Shown here in pieces: positions 1 to 5,256 of a stretch of 5,256 nucleotides of DNA. Location: contig CP070801.1 of NCBI GenBank assembly GCA_020343575.1, positions 687,163 through 692,418 on the forward strand, in the 5' to 3' direction. The notes under the pieces were generated by a model that saw nothing but the letters and a program-made list of their open reading frames with translations, was not told the DNA's origin and made no database searches. Position numbers and translations under genes: made by a program. The stretch's first letter is position 1. Each line of letters opens with the position of its first letter. The DNA is from Candidatus Aenigmatarchaeota archaeon (GTDB taxonomy: Archaea > Aenigmatarchaeota > Aenigmatarchaeia > QMZP01).

Positions 1-405
1 AGGTCTGACCTTGCCAAGTTCATATCAGAGTTCGGCAGCCCTGTAATAGTTTCCGGAGACACGAACCCGGCTCCGAAGTCAGTGGAGAAGATTGCTTCCC
101 TTTTCTCTGCAAAGCTGGTCTTTCCTGAGGAAACTCTGAGCAGGAAAGATAAGTATGAGCTTACTAAGTTCTTCAAGACCGAGCTTGATAAGTCCTGGAG
201 CAACAGGCATGAAAGAGACGCCCTGGCATCTGCCCTTCATGCATGGGGCAGGGTAAGGAATCTTATGGAGAGAGTTGAGAAGAGATTAAAGGGTTACGAA
301 AACCAGGACCTGGAGTGGTATGTGAAAACAAGGGTTATCGTGAGAGGCGAAAACGTAACGAAATGTGTTCAGGGTTTCATGAAAGATATTAAGTCCAAAG
401 GGTAA
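1..405 (+). CDS. COG2433/DUF460-like RNase H-fold protein, C-terminal part (5' end outside window)
   Basis: The frame is open from base 1 to the TAA at 403-405, giving 134 visible residues; the GTG at 82 is internal, because conserved sequence lies upstream of it. The visible part matches what I know of COG2433 (predicted nuclease of the RuvC/YqgF RNase H fold): a strand ending in VIVSGDTNPAP (residues 19-29), then an EKIA helix, a VFPEETLS segment (40-47) and the hallmark HERDALASALHAW (70-82), whose Asp would be one of the acidic metal ligands of the fold. The family is uncharacterised; a nuclease role is a prediction. The protein ends only about 52 residues after the HERDALA motif. The long family members I recall continue into a coiled coil and a further C-terminal domain, so this is a short form. 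The archaeosortase gene starts 10 bases downstream on the same strand, suggesting co-transcription. The N-terminal part, with the first catalytic Asp, is not visible. Confidence 0.8.
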   Translation, partial: RSDLAKFISEFGSPVIVSGDTNPAPKSVEKIASLFSAKLVFPEETLSRKDKYELTKFFKTELDKSWSNRHERDALASALHAWGRVRNLMERVEKRLKGYENQDLEWYVKTRVIVRGENVTKCVQGFMKDIKSKG

Positions 406-412
406 ATATAAT
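403..412 (+). promoter_or_regulatory. possible TATA-like box before the archaeosortase gene
   Basis: The AT-rich string TAAATATAAT overlaps the stop codon of the upstream gene. An archaeal TATA box here would place transcription start near base 434, inside the annotated archaeosortase frame but about 12 bases before the in-frame ATG at 446. It could therefore drive a version starting at 446, or be chance AT-richness in a stop-codon spacer. The evidence is weak. Confidence 0.25.
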
Positions 413-415
413 TCA

Positions 416-1000
416 ATGAGCTTTAAAAAACTGAAAAAAATAGAGATGACCAAAGGTCAGAAACGACTATGGGGTGTTCTTGAGTTCCTTATCCGTTTGC
501 TTATTCTGTCAATTCCTTTGTATCTGATTCTGGTTCTGGCTGTAGACCTCTCACCGATACAGCATACGGTTGCGAGTCATTCAGCATATCTTCTGAAAGC
601 ACTTGGCTACAATGTTTTCCAGGATGGTTATTATATCATTGTGGGGACGGTTCAGGATAACTTTTACTTCATGATAAATGAGGACTGCACAGGATGGAAA
701 TCCATGCTCTTCCTTTTCGCGTTAATCTTCGCGGTTCCCATGATTGCAATGAAAAAGAGATTACTGGGACTGGTGATAGGGCTTCCCATAATCTGGGTTG
801 GAAACCTCATGAGGGTCCTGGGTGTCGTTATGGTTGAAGCTGCATGGGGTCTGGATTTTGCCCTGGCCCTGCATGATTATGGTTATCGGCTCGGATTGGT
901 TGCCCTGGTTCTGATAATCTGGGTTGTTTGGCTCAAGCTCAGTAAGAAAGAAGAAAAGAACATTTGGGGAAGACTAACTGACCTGTTTCATCTTAGATAA
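416..1000 (+). CDS. exosortase/archaeosortase family membrane transpeptidase
   Basis: A 194-residue multi-pass membrane protein. Hydrophobic segments lie near residues 22-43, 96-112, 115-141 and 157-174. The three invariant residues of the exosortase/archaeosortase family are in order and in the usual places: Cys91 in EDCTGWKS, at the mouth of a membrane helix; Arg133 in GNLMR; His153 in LHDYGYRLG. Known family members cleave C-terminal sorting signals of exported proteins and attach the protein to a lipid or other surface anchor; Cys is the nucleophile. The subfamily cannot be assigned from this sequence, and the substrate is unknown: no gene here encodes a recognisable tripartite CTERM signal (short motif, membrane helix, basic tail). 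The start at 416 has no Shine-Dalgarno sequence and lies 10 bases after the upstream stop. The ATG at 446 (residue 11) is a possible alternative that keeps all membrane segments. The last 27 bases overlap the convergent Nudix gene. Confidence 0.88.
   Translation: MSFKKLKKIEMTKGQKRLWGVLEFLIRLLILSIPLYLILVLAVDLSPIQHTVASHSAYLLKALGYNVFQDGYYIIVGTVQDNFYFMINEDCTGWKSMLFLFALIFAVPMIAMKKRLLGLVIGLPIIWVGNLMRVLGVVMVEAAWGLDFALALHDYGYRLGLVALVLIIWVVWLKLSKKEEKNIWGRLTDLFHLR
944..960 (-). terminator. possible oligo-T terminator for the infB-Nudix transcript
   Basis: Read on the minus strand this is a pyrimidine tract with T runs (TTCTTTTCTTCTTTC), about 14 bases after the Nudix stop codon. Archaeal terminators are often U-rich without a hairpin, so it may end this transcript. 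The same bases encode the Lys/Glu-rich cytoplasmic tail of the archaeosortase, which alone could explain the tract. Confidence 0.3.
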
Positions 1001-1408
1001 TTTATCCATTCGCTTTTTCGCGTCCTCTATAATCAGCCTGTCGTCAAAAGCTATCTTCTTCGGAAGCTTGTCAAACGGGAAGAACTTCATCTCTGTCGCT
1101 TCCCTCGAGAGTCTGGGTTCAGCGTCATTGGTCTCGCAAAGAAAACCTATTGCCACACAGTTCTGCTCAGGGTCCCTGTCCTTTCCGTCATATATGCCAA
1201 GCATCTGGATTCTCTTGACATCAAGGCCAGTTTCTTCCTTGACCTCCCTTACAGCTGCATGGATTATGGTCTCTCCTGCCTCTACCTTTCCGCACACAAG
1301 AGACCAGTAACCCTTGAACATACCGAACGACCTCTTCTGCATCAGAACCTTGTTGTCCCTTACTATCACAGAGTCTGTTGAAACAATTCTGTATTTTCCC
1401 TTATACAT
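974..1408 (-). CDS. Nudix hydrolase
   Basis: A 144-residue protein, typical of a single Nudix domain. The Nudix box GX5EX7REUXEEXGU is complete at residues 40-62: G40, E46, R54-E55, E58-E59, G61-L62. The Glu residues of RE..EE bind the Mg2+ needed to split the diphosphate in nucleoside diphosphate linked to another moiety. The N-terminal strand (VSTDSVIVRDNKVLMQKR) and FKGYWSLVCGKVEAGE lead-in are standard. A DRDP motif at 77-80, after the box, resembles archaeal ADP-ribose pyrophosphatases, but the substrate cannot be settled by reading; a nucleotide clean-up role is equally possible. It is probably cytoplasmic, with no signal or membrane segment. The ATG at 1408 has a strong Shine-Dalgarno sequence inside the end of infB, one base from its stop codon, so it is probably co-transcribed and translationally coupled with infB. 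Its 3' end overlaps the convergent archaeosortase gene by 27 bases. Confidence 0.92.
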   Translation of the reverse strand: MYKGKYRIVSTDSVIVRDNKVLMQKRSFGMFKGYWSLVCGKVEAGETIIHAAVREVKEETGLDVKRIQMLGIYDGKDRDPEQNCVAIGFLCETNDAEPRLSREATEMKFFPFDKLPKKIAFDDRLIIEDAKKRMDKLSKMKQVS

Positions 1409-1409
1409 A

Positions 1410-3128
1410 CTATACCTCCTCTAGCAACTCAAGCTCATCCAACCTTAGTTTGTTTTTTATCTTCTCAAGATTCTGGATGTCATCCTTGGTGAGTTTTGTT
1501 TCCAGAACATCCCCCTCATCAACATGCTTTCCAATCACAACATCAGGCATTGAGAGCGCGACCTTGTCCCCCATCTTTGCTTCAGGCAAGTTTTCTCCCT
1601 CAGACTGAATCTCCTTTATCTCTCCTATGATCTTATCCTTTATCTTCAGTGTGTAACCAGGTTTTATGGTTCCCTTTAGAACCTCTATCCCGAAGACCGC
1701 TGGCTTCGATTGTCGGAATACGCACCCTGGTAGGATCTTAATCTTGGCTGGTCTTGTGGTCTTCTCCAGAAGCATTGCCTCCTTTCTCTGCTTCTTCTCC
1801 TTCTCCCATTTATCATGATCCTCAATCAGTTTGTAGATTACATCAGAATGGAAAACCTTTACGTTGTTGTCCTCTGCGAGTTTCAGTATATCCTGTGGGG
1901 GTTTCAGGCCGAACGCGAACATCATGGGTTCCTCCAAGGATCTCATCTCCATGATATCGGACTTTGTTATGTTACCTACCCTTGCCTTCCTTATCCGGAG
2001 GCCTGCATCTTTGAGGCTTTTTATGAGGGCCTCAAGACTTCCTAGGGTATCAGCTTTCAATACAACGCCTTCTTTGTCTGTCTCTATCACCACCTCAGCT
2101 ATCTCTTTCGCAACCTCCTTCTTTGCGGAATCCAGGTCCCTTGGGTTTTTCACAGCCCGGAGCGGAGACCCGGCAATCACGTTCTCCAGGTCAGGGGCAG
2201 CTATCTTTACACCAGCAGCAGCTGAAACAGAATCCTGTTGTATGAAATCCTTCTCCATCCTCAATTCCTTCAGTGGAGCGGGCTCGAGAAGTGTTTTGAC
2301 CCTAGTGGTTACGATCTCTTCACCACCTATCACAAGGTAATCACCCTTCTTAACCTCACCATCATACATAACAACGTCTATGGTTGTTCCCAGACCTCGG
2401 TATTCTTTAACCTCCAGAACCGTTCCCTTTCCTTCACCAGGGGTTATACCAAGTCTGTCCTGTAAATACTTCTGCGCGATCCCTGCAACCATCATCAACA
2501 GGTCAGGAACTCCCTCCCCTGTAACACCGGAAACCGGGACAACACCAACCTGTTTCGTAAAATCCTTAATCCTGTCAAATCTCTCTGCTTGGAATTCCCT
2601 CTCAGTAAGCTGACCTATTATTTTGTACAACTTCTCCTCAATCTCATCCTGGGTTCTCTGGGGTTGTTCCTTGTAGGTGTCCAGGAAACACTCGTTCGGG
2701 GATATCACCCAGCCAAGCAATCTGTCAATCTTGGTTGCCGCAACAACGAATGGGGTCTTAAACTGTTTTAGAAAATTCAGGGACTCATCGGTCTGGGGCA
2801 TGAATCCCTCGTTTATATCCACAACCAGAATCGCCAGGTCTGCTATAGCTCCACCCCTCTTTCTTAGGGTTGTGAATGCCTCGTGTCCTGGGGAATCTAT
2901 ACAGAGAAGGCCGGGGATTTCCAGTTTTATTTTCAATCTCTTCAACATGTCACCACAGAGACCCTGAATAACATCTGTTGGGATGTAGGAGGCTGATATA
3001 TACTGTGTTATCAGGCCCGGCTCTGTCTTAACGACAGCGGTGCCTCGAATCTTGTCTAACAAAGTCGTCTTTCCATGGTCAACATGACCAAGCATTACCA
3101 GTATCGGTGACCGTATTTTTTTGTTCAT
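1410..3128 (-). CDS. infB: archaeal translation initiation factor aIF5B (IF2 family GTPase)
   Basis: A 572-residue protein, about the usual length for archaeal aIF5B, which promotes ribosomal subunit joining and initiator tRNA placement and then hydrolyses GTP. The G domain is at about 1-225: P-loop GHVDHGKT (14-21), switch I with ITQYISA (40-46), DSPGHE (78-83) with catalytic His82, G4 as TKID (132-135) and G5 as PVSG (198-201). A beta-barrel domain II follows (about 232-345), then domain III with VVLKADTLGSLEAL (355-368), and the C-terminal barrel domain IV (about 460-545) with a final charged helix that in the family contacts aIF1A. The G4 motif is TKID instead of NKID, and G5 has SG where SA is usual. 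The start at 3128 has a GGAGGT site just upstream and leads straight into the P-loop strand. It is divergent from serS and is followed by the coupled Nudix gene. Confidence 0.96.
   Translation of the reverse strand: MNKKIRSPILVMLGHVDHGKTTLLDKIRGTAVVKTEPGLITQYISASYIPTDVIQGLCGDMLKRLKIKLEIPGLLCIDSPGHEAFTTLRKRGGAIADLAILVVDINEGFMPQTDESLNFLKQFKTPFVVAATKIDRLLGWVISPNECFLDTYKEQPQRTQDEIEEKLYKIIGQLTEREFQAERFDRIKDFTKQVGVVPVSGVTGEGVPDLLMMVAGIAQKYLQDRLGITPGEGKGTVLEVKEYRGLGTTIDVVMYDGEVKKGDYLVIGGEEIVTTRVKTLLEPAPLKELRMEKDFIQQDSVSAAAGVKIAAPDLENVIAGSPLRAVKNPRDLDSAKKEVAKEIAEVVIETDKEGVVLKADTLGSLEALIKSLKDAGLRIRKARVGNITKSDIMEMRSLEEPMMFAFGLKPPQDILKLAEDNNVKVFHSDVIYKLIEDHDKWEKEKKQRKEAMLLEKTTRPAKIKILPGCVFRQSKPAVFGIEVLKGTIKPGYTLKIKDKIIGEIKEIQSEGENLPEAKMGDKVALSMPDVVIGKHVDEGDVLETKLTKDDIQNLEKIKNKLRLDELELLEEV
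1414..1419 (-). promoter_or_regulatory. Shine-Dalgarno site of the Nudix gene, inside infB
   Basis: On the minus strand GGAGGT lies 5 bases before the Nudix ATG. It is part of the codons for the last residues of aIF5B (Glu-Glu-Val-stop, GAG GAG GTA TAG). Ribosomes finishing infB would thus pass over and release at the Nudix start, a classic arrangement for coupled translation. It also fixes the choice of start codon. Confidence 0.85.
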
Positions 3129-3131
3129 AGT

Positions 3132-3137
3132 ACCTCC
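3132..3137 (-). promoter_or_regulatory. Shine-Dalgarno site of infB
   Basis: GGAGGT on the minus strand, 3 bases before the ATG at 3128. It is a full match to the archaeal 16S rRNA 3' end and settles the infB start. Confidence 0.8.
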
Positions 3138-3166
3138 GCTGTATCTTATAGTTATTGAAATTGTGG

Positions 3167-3174
3167 TATAAAAA
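3167..3174 (-). promoter_or_regulatory. candidate TATA box for infB
   Basis: TTTTTATA on the minus strand. Archaeal transcription usually begins about 25 bases downstream of the box centre, here near base 3145. That would give a leader of about 16 bases that still contains the GGAGGT site, which fits well. The same bases read TATAAAAA on the plus strand, but that orientation would place a start well before serS. The call rests on position and composition only. Confidence 0.5.
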
Positions 3175-3186
3175 TGGATTCTCTCT

Positions 3187-3198
3187 AATTAATAAATT
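3187..3198 (+). promoter_or_regulatory. candidate TATA box for serS
   Basis: AATTAATAAATT, centred about 40 bases before the serS ATG. The predicted transcription start near base 3218 leaves a leader of about 15 bases carrying a GGTG ribosome-binding element. A second AT-rich string at 3207-3219 is too close to the start codon to be the TATA box of a transcript including the conserved N-terminus. Confidence 0.4.
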
Positions 3199-3222
3199 CC
3201 CAGACCCTATACTATATTATCT

Positions 3223-3226
3223 GGTG
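3223..3226 (+). promoter_or_regulatory. weak Shine-Dalgarno element of serS
   Basis: GGTG, 6 bases before the ATG at 3233, matches part of the archaeal consensus GGAGGTGATC. It is short, but it supports 3233 over the upstream in-frame ATG at 3155. Confidence 0.45.
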
Positions 3227-3232
3227 TGTGTT

Positions 3233-4516
3233 ATGCTCGATATAAGACTAATCAGAGAGAAACCTGATTTGGTGAGGAAAAACCTAAAGAAAAGGAGAGA
3301 GCCAGAGAAGCTGAAATTACTAGATGGGCTAATAAAATACGATAAGAGGTACAGGAATTCCCTTCAAAGACTTGAGCAACTGAGGCATGAGAGGAACATA
3401 ATAACCGATAAGGTAGCGAAACTCAGAAGCGAGAAGAAGCCTTACAAGAAGGAGATAGCGAAAATAAGAAAGATCCCGAAAGAGATAAAGAAAATGGAGG
3501 GAGAGAAAGAGAAACTGGGAAAGAAAACTGTTTCTTGTCTTATGAGGGTACCCAACCTTCTCCATGAATCCGTTCCCTATGGAAAGGATGATGAGGATAA
3601 CGTTGTTGTGGAGACGTTCGGGAAACACCCGAAATTTGATTTCGAATCCAAACCCCATCTGGAGATTGCGGAGGGTCTTGGTTTAATAGACTTTGAGAGG
3701 GCCGGAAAGGTCACGGGAGCTGGTTTTTTCTATCTCAAGGGGGAGCTTGCGATGCTTGAGCAGGCAATAATCCGTTACGCAATAGACTTCATGGTAAAAA
3801 AGGGCTATACTCTGATTTTTCCCCCACTCATGCTGAGAAGGAAACCATATGAGGGGGTTGTTGACCTTGATGATTTCGAGTCTGTGATGTACAAAATCGA
3901 TGGGGACGATCTGTACCTTATAGCAACATCTGAGCACCCCATAGCAGCTATGTTCATGGACGAGGTTCTGGACCTGAAGGATTTGCCAATAAAACTGTGT
4001 GGGATTTCTCCCTGCTTCCGTCGGGAAATAGGGACGCATGGGAAGTATACAAAGGGTTTGTTCAGGGTCCACAATTTCAACAAGGTGGAGCAGTTCATAT
4101 TCTGCCGCCCGGATCAGTCATGGAAACTTCATGAAGAACTTCAAAAGAACGCGAATGAGCTCTATCAAGGGCTTGGCCTGCGTTTCCGGGTAATGAATGT
4201 ATGTACAGGTGATATAGGCTCAATAGCAGCCAAGAAATACGATACAGATGTCTGGATGGCTGATAATCATTACAGGGAAATGGGTTCGAATTCCAACTGC
4301 ACAGACTATCAGGCAAGGAGACTGAACATCCGCTACAGGGCAGGAGAGGGTAAACCCCCAGTGGGGTTTGTCCACACACTGAACAATACGGCCCTCGCAA
4401 CCTCCAGAACAATGGTGGCTATTCTCGAGCACTTCCAGCAAAAGGACGGTTCTGTAAATATACCCAAAGTCCTGTGGCCGTACATGAATGGGATCAGGAC
4501 TATAGAGAGAAAATAA
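3233..4516 (+). CDS. serS: seryl-tRNA synthetase (bacterial-type, class II)
   Basis: A 427-residue enzyme, the normal length, that charges tRNA(Ser) with serine in the cytoplasm. It starts with the family's typical MLDIRLIREKPDLVRKNL. Residues about 27-100 are highly charged and helical, the long coiled-coil arm that grips the long variable arm of tRNA(Ser). The class II catalytic core follows: the TSEHP segment (232-236) of the serine-binding pocket; motif 2 with CFRREIGTHGKYTKGLFRVH (261-280), Arg263 contacting ATP; GSNSNCTDYQARR (351-363); and motif 3 with HTLNNTALATSRTMVAILE (381-399), Arg392. All appear intact. The ATG at 3233 is chosen because family homology begins exactly there. The open frame extends to an ATG at 3155, but those extra 26 codons are AT-rich promoter sequence. 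It is not the zinc-dependent SerRS of some methanogens. It is divergent from infB, and its 3' end lies 12 bases from the stop of the next, convergent gene. Confidence 0.96.
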   Translation: MLDIRLIREKPDLVRKNLKKRREPEKLKLLDGLIKYDKRYRNSLQRLEQLRHERNIITDKVAKLRSEKKPYKKEIAKIRKIPKEIKKMEGEKEKLGKKTVSCLMRVPNLLHESVPYGKDDEDNVVVETFGKHPKFDFESKPHLEIAEGLGLIDFERAGKVTGAGFFYLKGELAMLEQAIIRYAIDFMVKKGYTLIFPPLMLRRKPYEGVVDLDDFESVMYKIDGDDLYLIATSEHPIAAMFMDEVLDLKDLPIKLCGISPCFRREIGTHGKYTKGLFRVHNFNKVEQFIFCRPDQSWKLHEELQKNANELYQGLGLRFRVMNVCTGDIGSIAAKKYDTDVWMADNHYREMGSNSNCTDYQARRLNIRYRAGEGKPPVGFVHTLNNTALATSRTMVAILEHFQQKDGSVNIPKVLWPYMNGIRTIERK

Positions 4517-4528
4517 AACAAAAAGAAA
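4505..4528 (-). terminator. oligo-T terminator of the cysteine-rich gene
   Basis: Directly after the TAA at 4529-4531, the minus strand reads a T-rich run (TTTCTTTTTGTTTTATTTTC) with no hairpin, the usual archaeal intrinsic terminator type. It overlaps the last codons of serS. On the plus strand the same bases are A-rich, so serS has no equivalent signal here and may read into the convergent gene. Confidence 0.55.
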
Positions 4529-5256
4529 TTAACCGTAATAATAGTCTTGGTTCGCGTTGTACCAGTTCCCATCTGTGCATCTCACTCTGTACGCTGGGAA
4601 GTATGTGTTGGAAGATATTGTTTCCCAATTTTCGTTATTTCCTGAATCTGCATACTGGTATGCTGTTTTCTTACCCCAGGAATAACTGTAGCTTTGGTAT
4701 CCATACGTTCCTTCTACACACTTACAGAACTTTTTGAACTGGCTGCTGCTCCTCTTAAGATACGTATATTCTGCGCTCCAGCATTTGACAGTTGATAGAC
4801 AATCGTTGTCATTCGTGTAATCACATCCTGCTGGACAGCATCCATCGTTGTCACTACACACAGTTATGATTTCATAACTACATAAAGCATCACAGGTTCC
4901 CGCATAGTTACAGGTATCTGTGGTACATACATCTCCATCATCACAGTCTGTGTCCATCGAGCAGGTTGGTAGCGCACAAGTTCCTGAACAGCAGATTCCT
5001 CCTGTGCATACTGTGTTATCAGCTACTGGTGTGTATTCGCATGCATCATTTCCCTCATCGCAGCTGTCTGTCGTACACTCATTGTCATCGTTACAATTCA
5101 CCGGAGTTCCTGCCTGACAACCAAACAAGACGTTGCACGTCTCCATACCGTTGCAGAATGAGCCGTCATCACATAGTGAATTATCAGCTGTGTTAACGCA
5201 TGCATCATTTCCCTCATCGCAGCTGTCTATCGTGCATGTTATCGTGTCAGAACAAT
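4529..5256 (-). CDS. cysteine-rich repeat protein, probably secreted (5' end outside window)
   Basis: The frame is open to the right edge; 241 complete codons are visible. The Met at 5144-5146 is internal, inside a repeat (FCNGMETCN), and is not the start. The protein has 31 Cys in 241 residues, consistent with disulfide bonds outside the cytoplasm; a signal peptide would lie beyond the window. In order: repeat A (5096-5254, 53 residues), repeat B (4964-5095, about 44), a variant module C (4799-4963) with CDDGDVCTTDTC and DGCCPAGCDYTNDNDC, and a C-terminal domain of 89 residues (4532-4798) rich in Tyr (14) and Trp (4). The CDDG..C / CTTDSCDE pattern resembles repeats of large surface proteins in uncultivated archaea and myxobacteria; the Asp-rich loops may bind Ca2+, which is inference. 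No membrane helix, PGF-type motif or basic tail is present at the C-terminus, so it does not look like an archaeosortase substrate. Function unknown; an adhesin-like or surface role is plausible. Confidence 0.8.
   Translation of the reverse strand, partial: CSDTITCTIDSCDEGNDACVNTADNSLCDDGSFCNGMETCNVLFGCQAGTPVNCNDDNECTTDSCDEGNDACEYTPVADNTVCTGGICCSGTCALPTCSMDTDCDDGDVCTTDTCNYAGTCDALCSYEIITVCSDNDGCCPAGCDYTNDNDCLSTVKCWSAEYTYLKRSSSQFKKFCKCVEGTYGYQSYSYSWGKKTAYQYADSGNNENWETISSNTYFPAYRVRCTDGNWYNANQDYYYG
5038..5228 (-). repeat. two copies of an identical 32-base stretch with 159-base period
   Basis: Bases 5038-5069 and 5197-5228 are identical over 32 bases and are offset by exactly 159 bases (53 codons). 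They encode DSCDEGNDAC in both repeats. A shorter shared stretch (TTATCAGCT at 5016 and 5181 on the plus strand) continues the similarity past a 6-base length difference. Flanking codons differ, so identity is confined to the core. The array probably continues beyond the right edge. Confidence 0.9.

Noticed and set aside
1014..1018. T5 run as a terminator of the archaeosortase gene
   Set aside because: It is a single short T run within the Nudix coding sequence, with no hairpin and no second T run, so it is too weak to annotate.
1864..2340. 158-residue open frame on the plus strand inside infB
   Set aside because: It lies wholly antisense to well-conserved aIF5B coding sequence and its Ser/Thr/Pro-rich translation shows no domain. 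It is a by-product of infB codon use.
3200..3224. Inverted repeat CCAGA / TCTGG around an AT-rich core upstream of serS as an operator
   Set aside because: Arms of 5 bases with a 15-base gap are expected by chance in such a region, and no regulator is known to link to it.
3155..3232. N-terminal extension of serS from the ATG at 3155
   Set aside because: The extra 26 residues are encoded by AT-rich promoter DNA, have no family counterpart, and the conserved SerRS start MLDIRLIREKPDLV begins at 3233 behind a GGTG element.
5144..5146. ATG as start of the cysteine-rich protein
   Set aside because: The same frame continues upstream to the window edge with another full repeat unit, and the Met lies between conserved Cys residues.
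5038..5228. CRISPR-like pair of identical 32-base repeats
   Set aside because: There are only two copies, 159 bases apart, in frame inside a coding repeat whose spacer also aligns between units. This is protein repeat structure.
4529..5256. Cysteine-rich protein as substrate of the archaeosortase in this window
   Set aside because: Its C-terminus is polar and aromatic, with no short sorting motif, membrane helix or basic tail, and four housekeeping-type gene boundaries separate the two genes.

Overview
This window looks archaeal. It carries the archaeal form of translation factor IF2/eIF5B (aIF5B) without the long bacterial N-terminal extension. It also has the end of a COG2433/DUF460-type RNase H-fold protein, a family I know mainly from Archaea, and a membrane protein with the Cys/Arg/His signature of exosortases and archaeosortases. 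Strong GGAGGT ribosome-binding sites and AT-rich TATA-like boxes fit this. The bacterial-type seryl-tRNA synthetase excludes the methanogens that use the unusual zinc-dependent SerRS. The cysteine-rich repeat protein at the right edge resembles secreted proteins of uncultivated DPANN-type archaea. That lineage guess rests on memory of the families and is weak.

Layout, left to right. (1) The 3' end of a COG2433-like gene (+, cut by the left edge) is followed after 10 bases by an archaeosortase-family gene (+). (2) A convergent pair of genes on the minus strand follows: infB (aIF5B) upstream and a Nudix hydrolase downstream. The Nudix ribosome-binding site lies inside the last codons of infB, so the two are probably one translationally coupled operon. 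The Nudix 3' end overlaps the archaeosortase 3' end by 27 bases. (3) A divergent intergenic region of 104 bases separates infB (-) from serS (+) and holds TATA-like boxes for both. (4) serS ends 12 bases from the stop codon of a convergent, cysteine-rich, probably secreted protein (-), which runs off the right edge without its start. There is no gene-free stretch longer than about 104 bases, and I see no RNA gene, transposon or CRISPR array.

Functionally, infB and serS are translation housekeeping genes transcribed divergently. The Nudix enzyme is probably a metabolite-housekeeping passenger on the infB transcript. The archaeosortase and the cysteine-rich protein both point to the cell surface. 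They are separated by housekeeping genes, however, and the cysteine-rich protein ends without the membrane-anchored sorting signal known for archaeosortase substrates, so a direct link is not supported.

I do not see a clear undescribed multi-gene system. The points most worth a second look are the repeat protein with its tyrosine-rich C-terminal domain, the orphan archaeosortase, the altered G4 motif in aIF5B, and the short form of the COG2433 protein.
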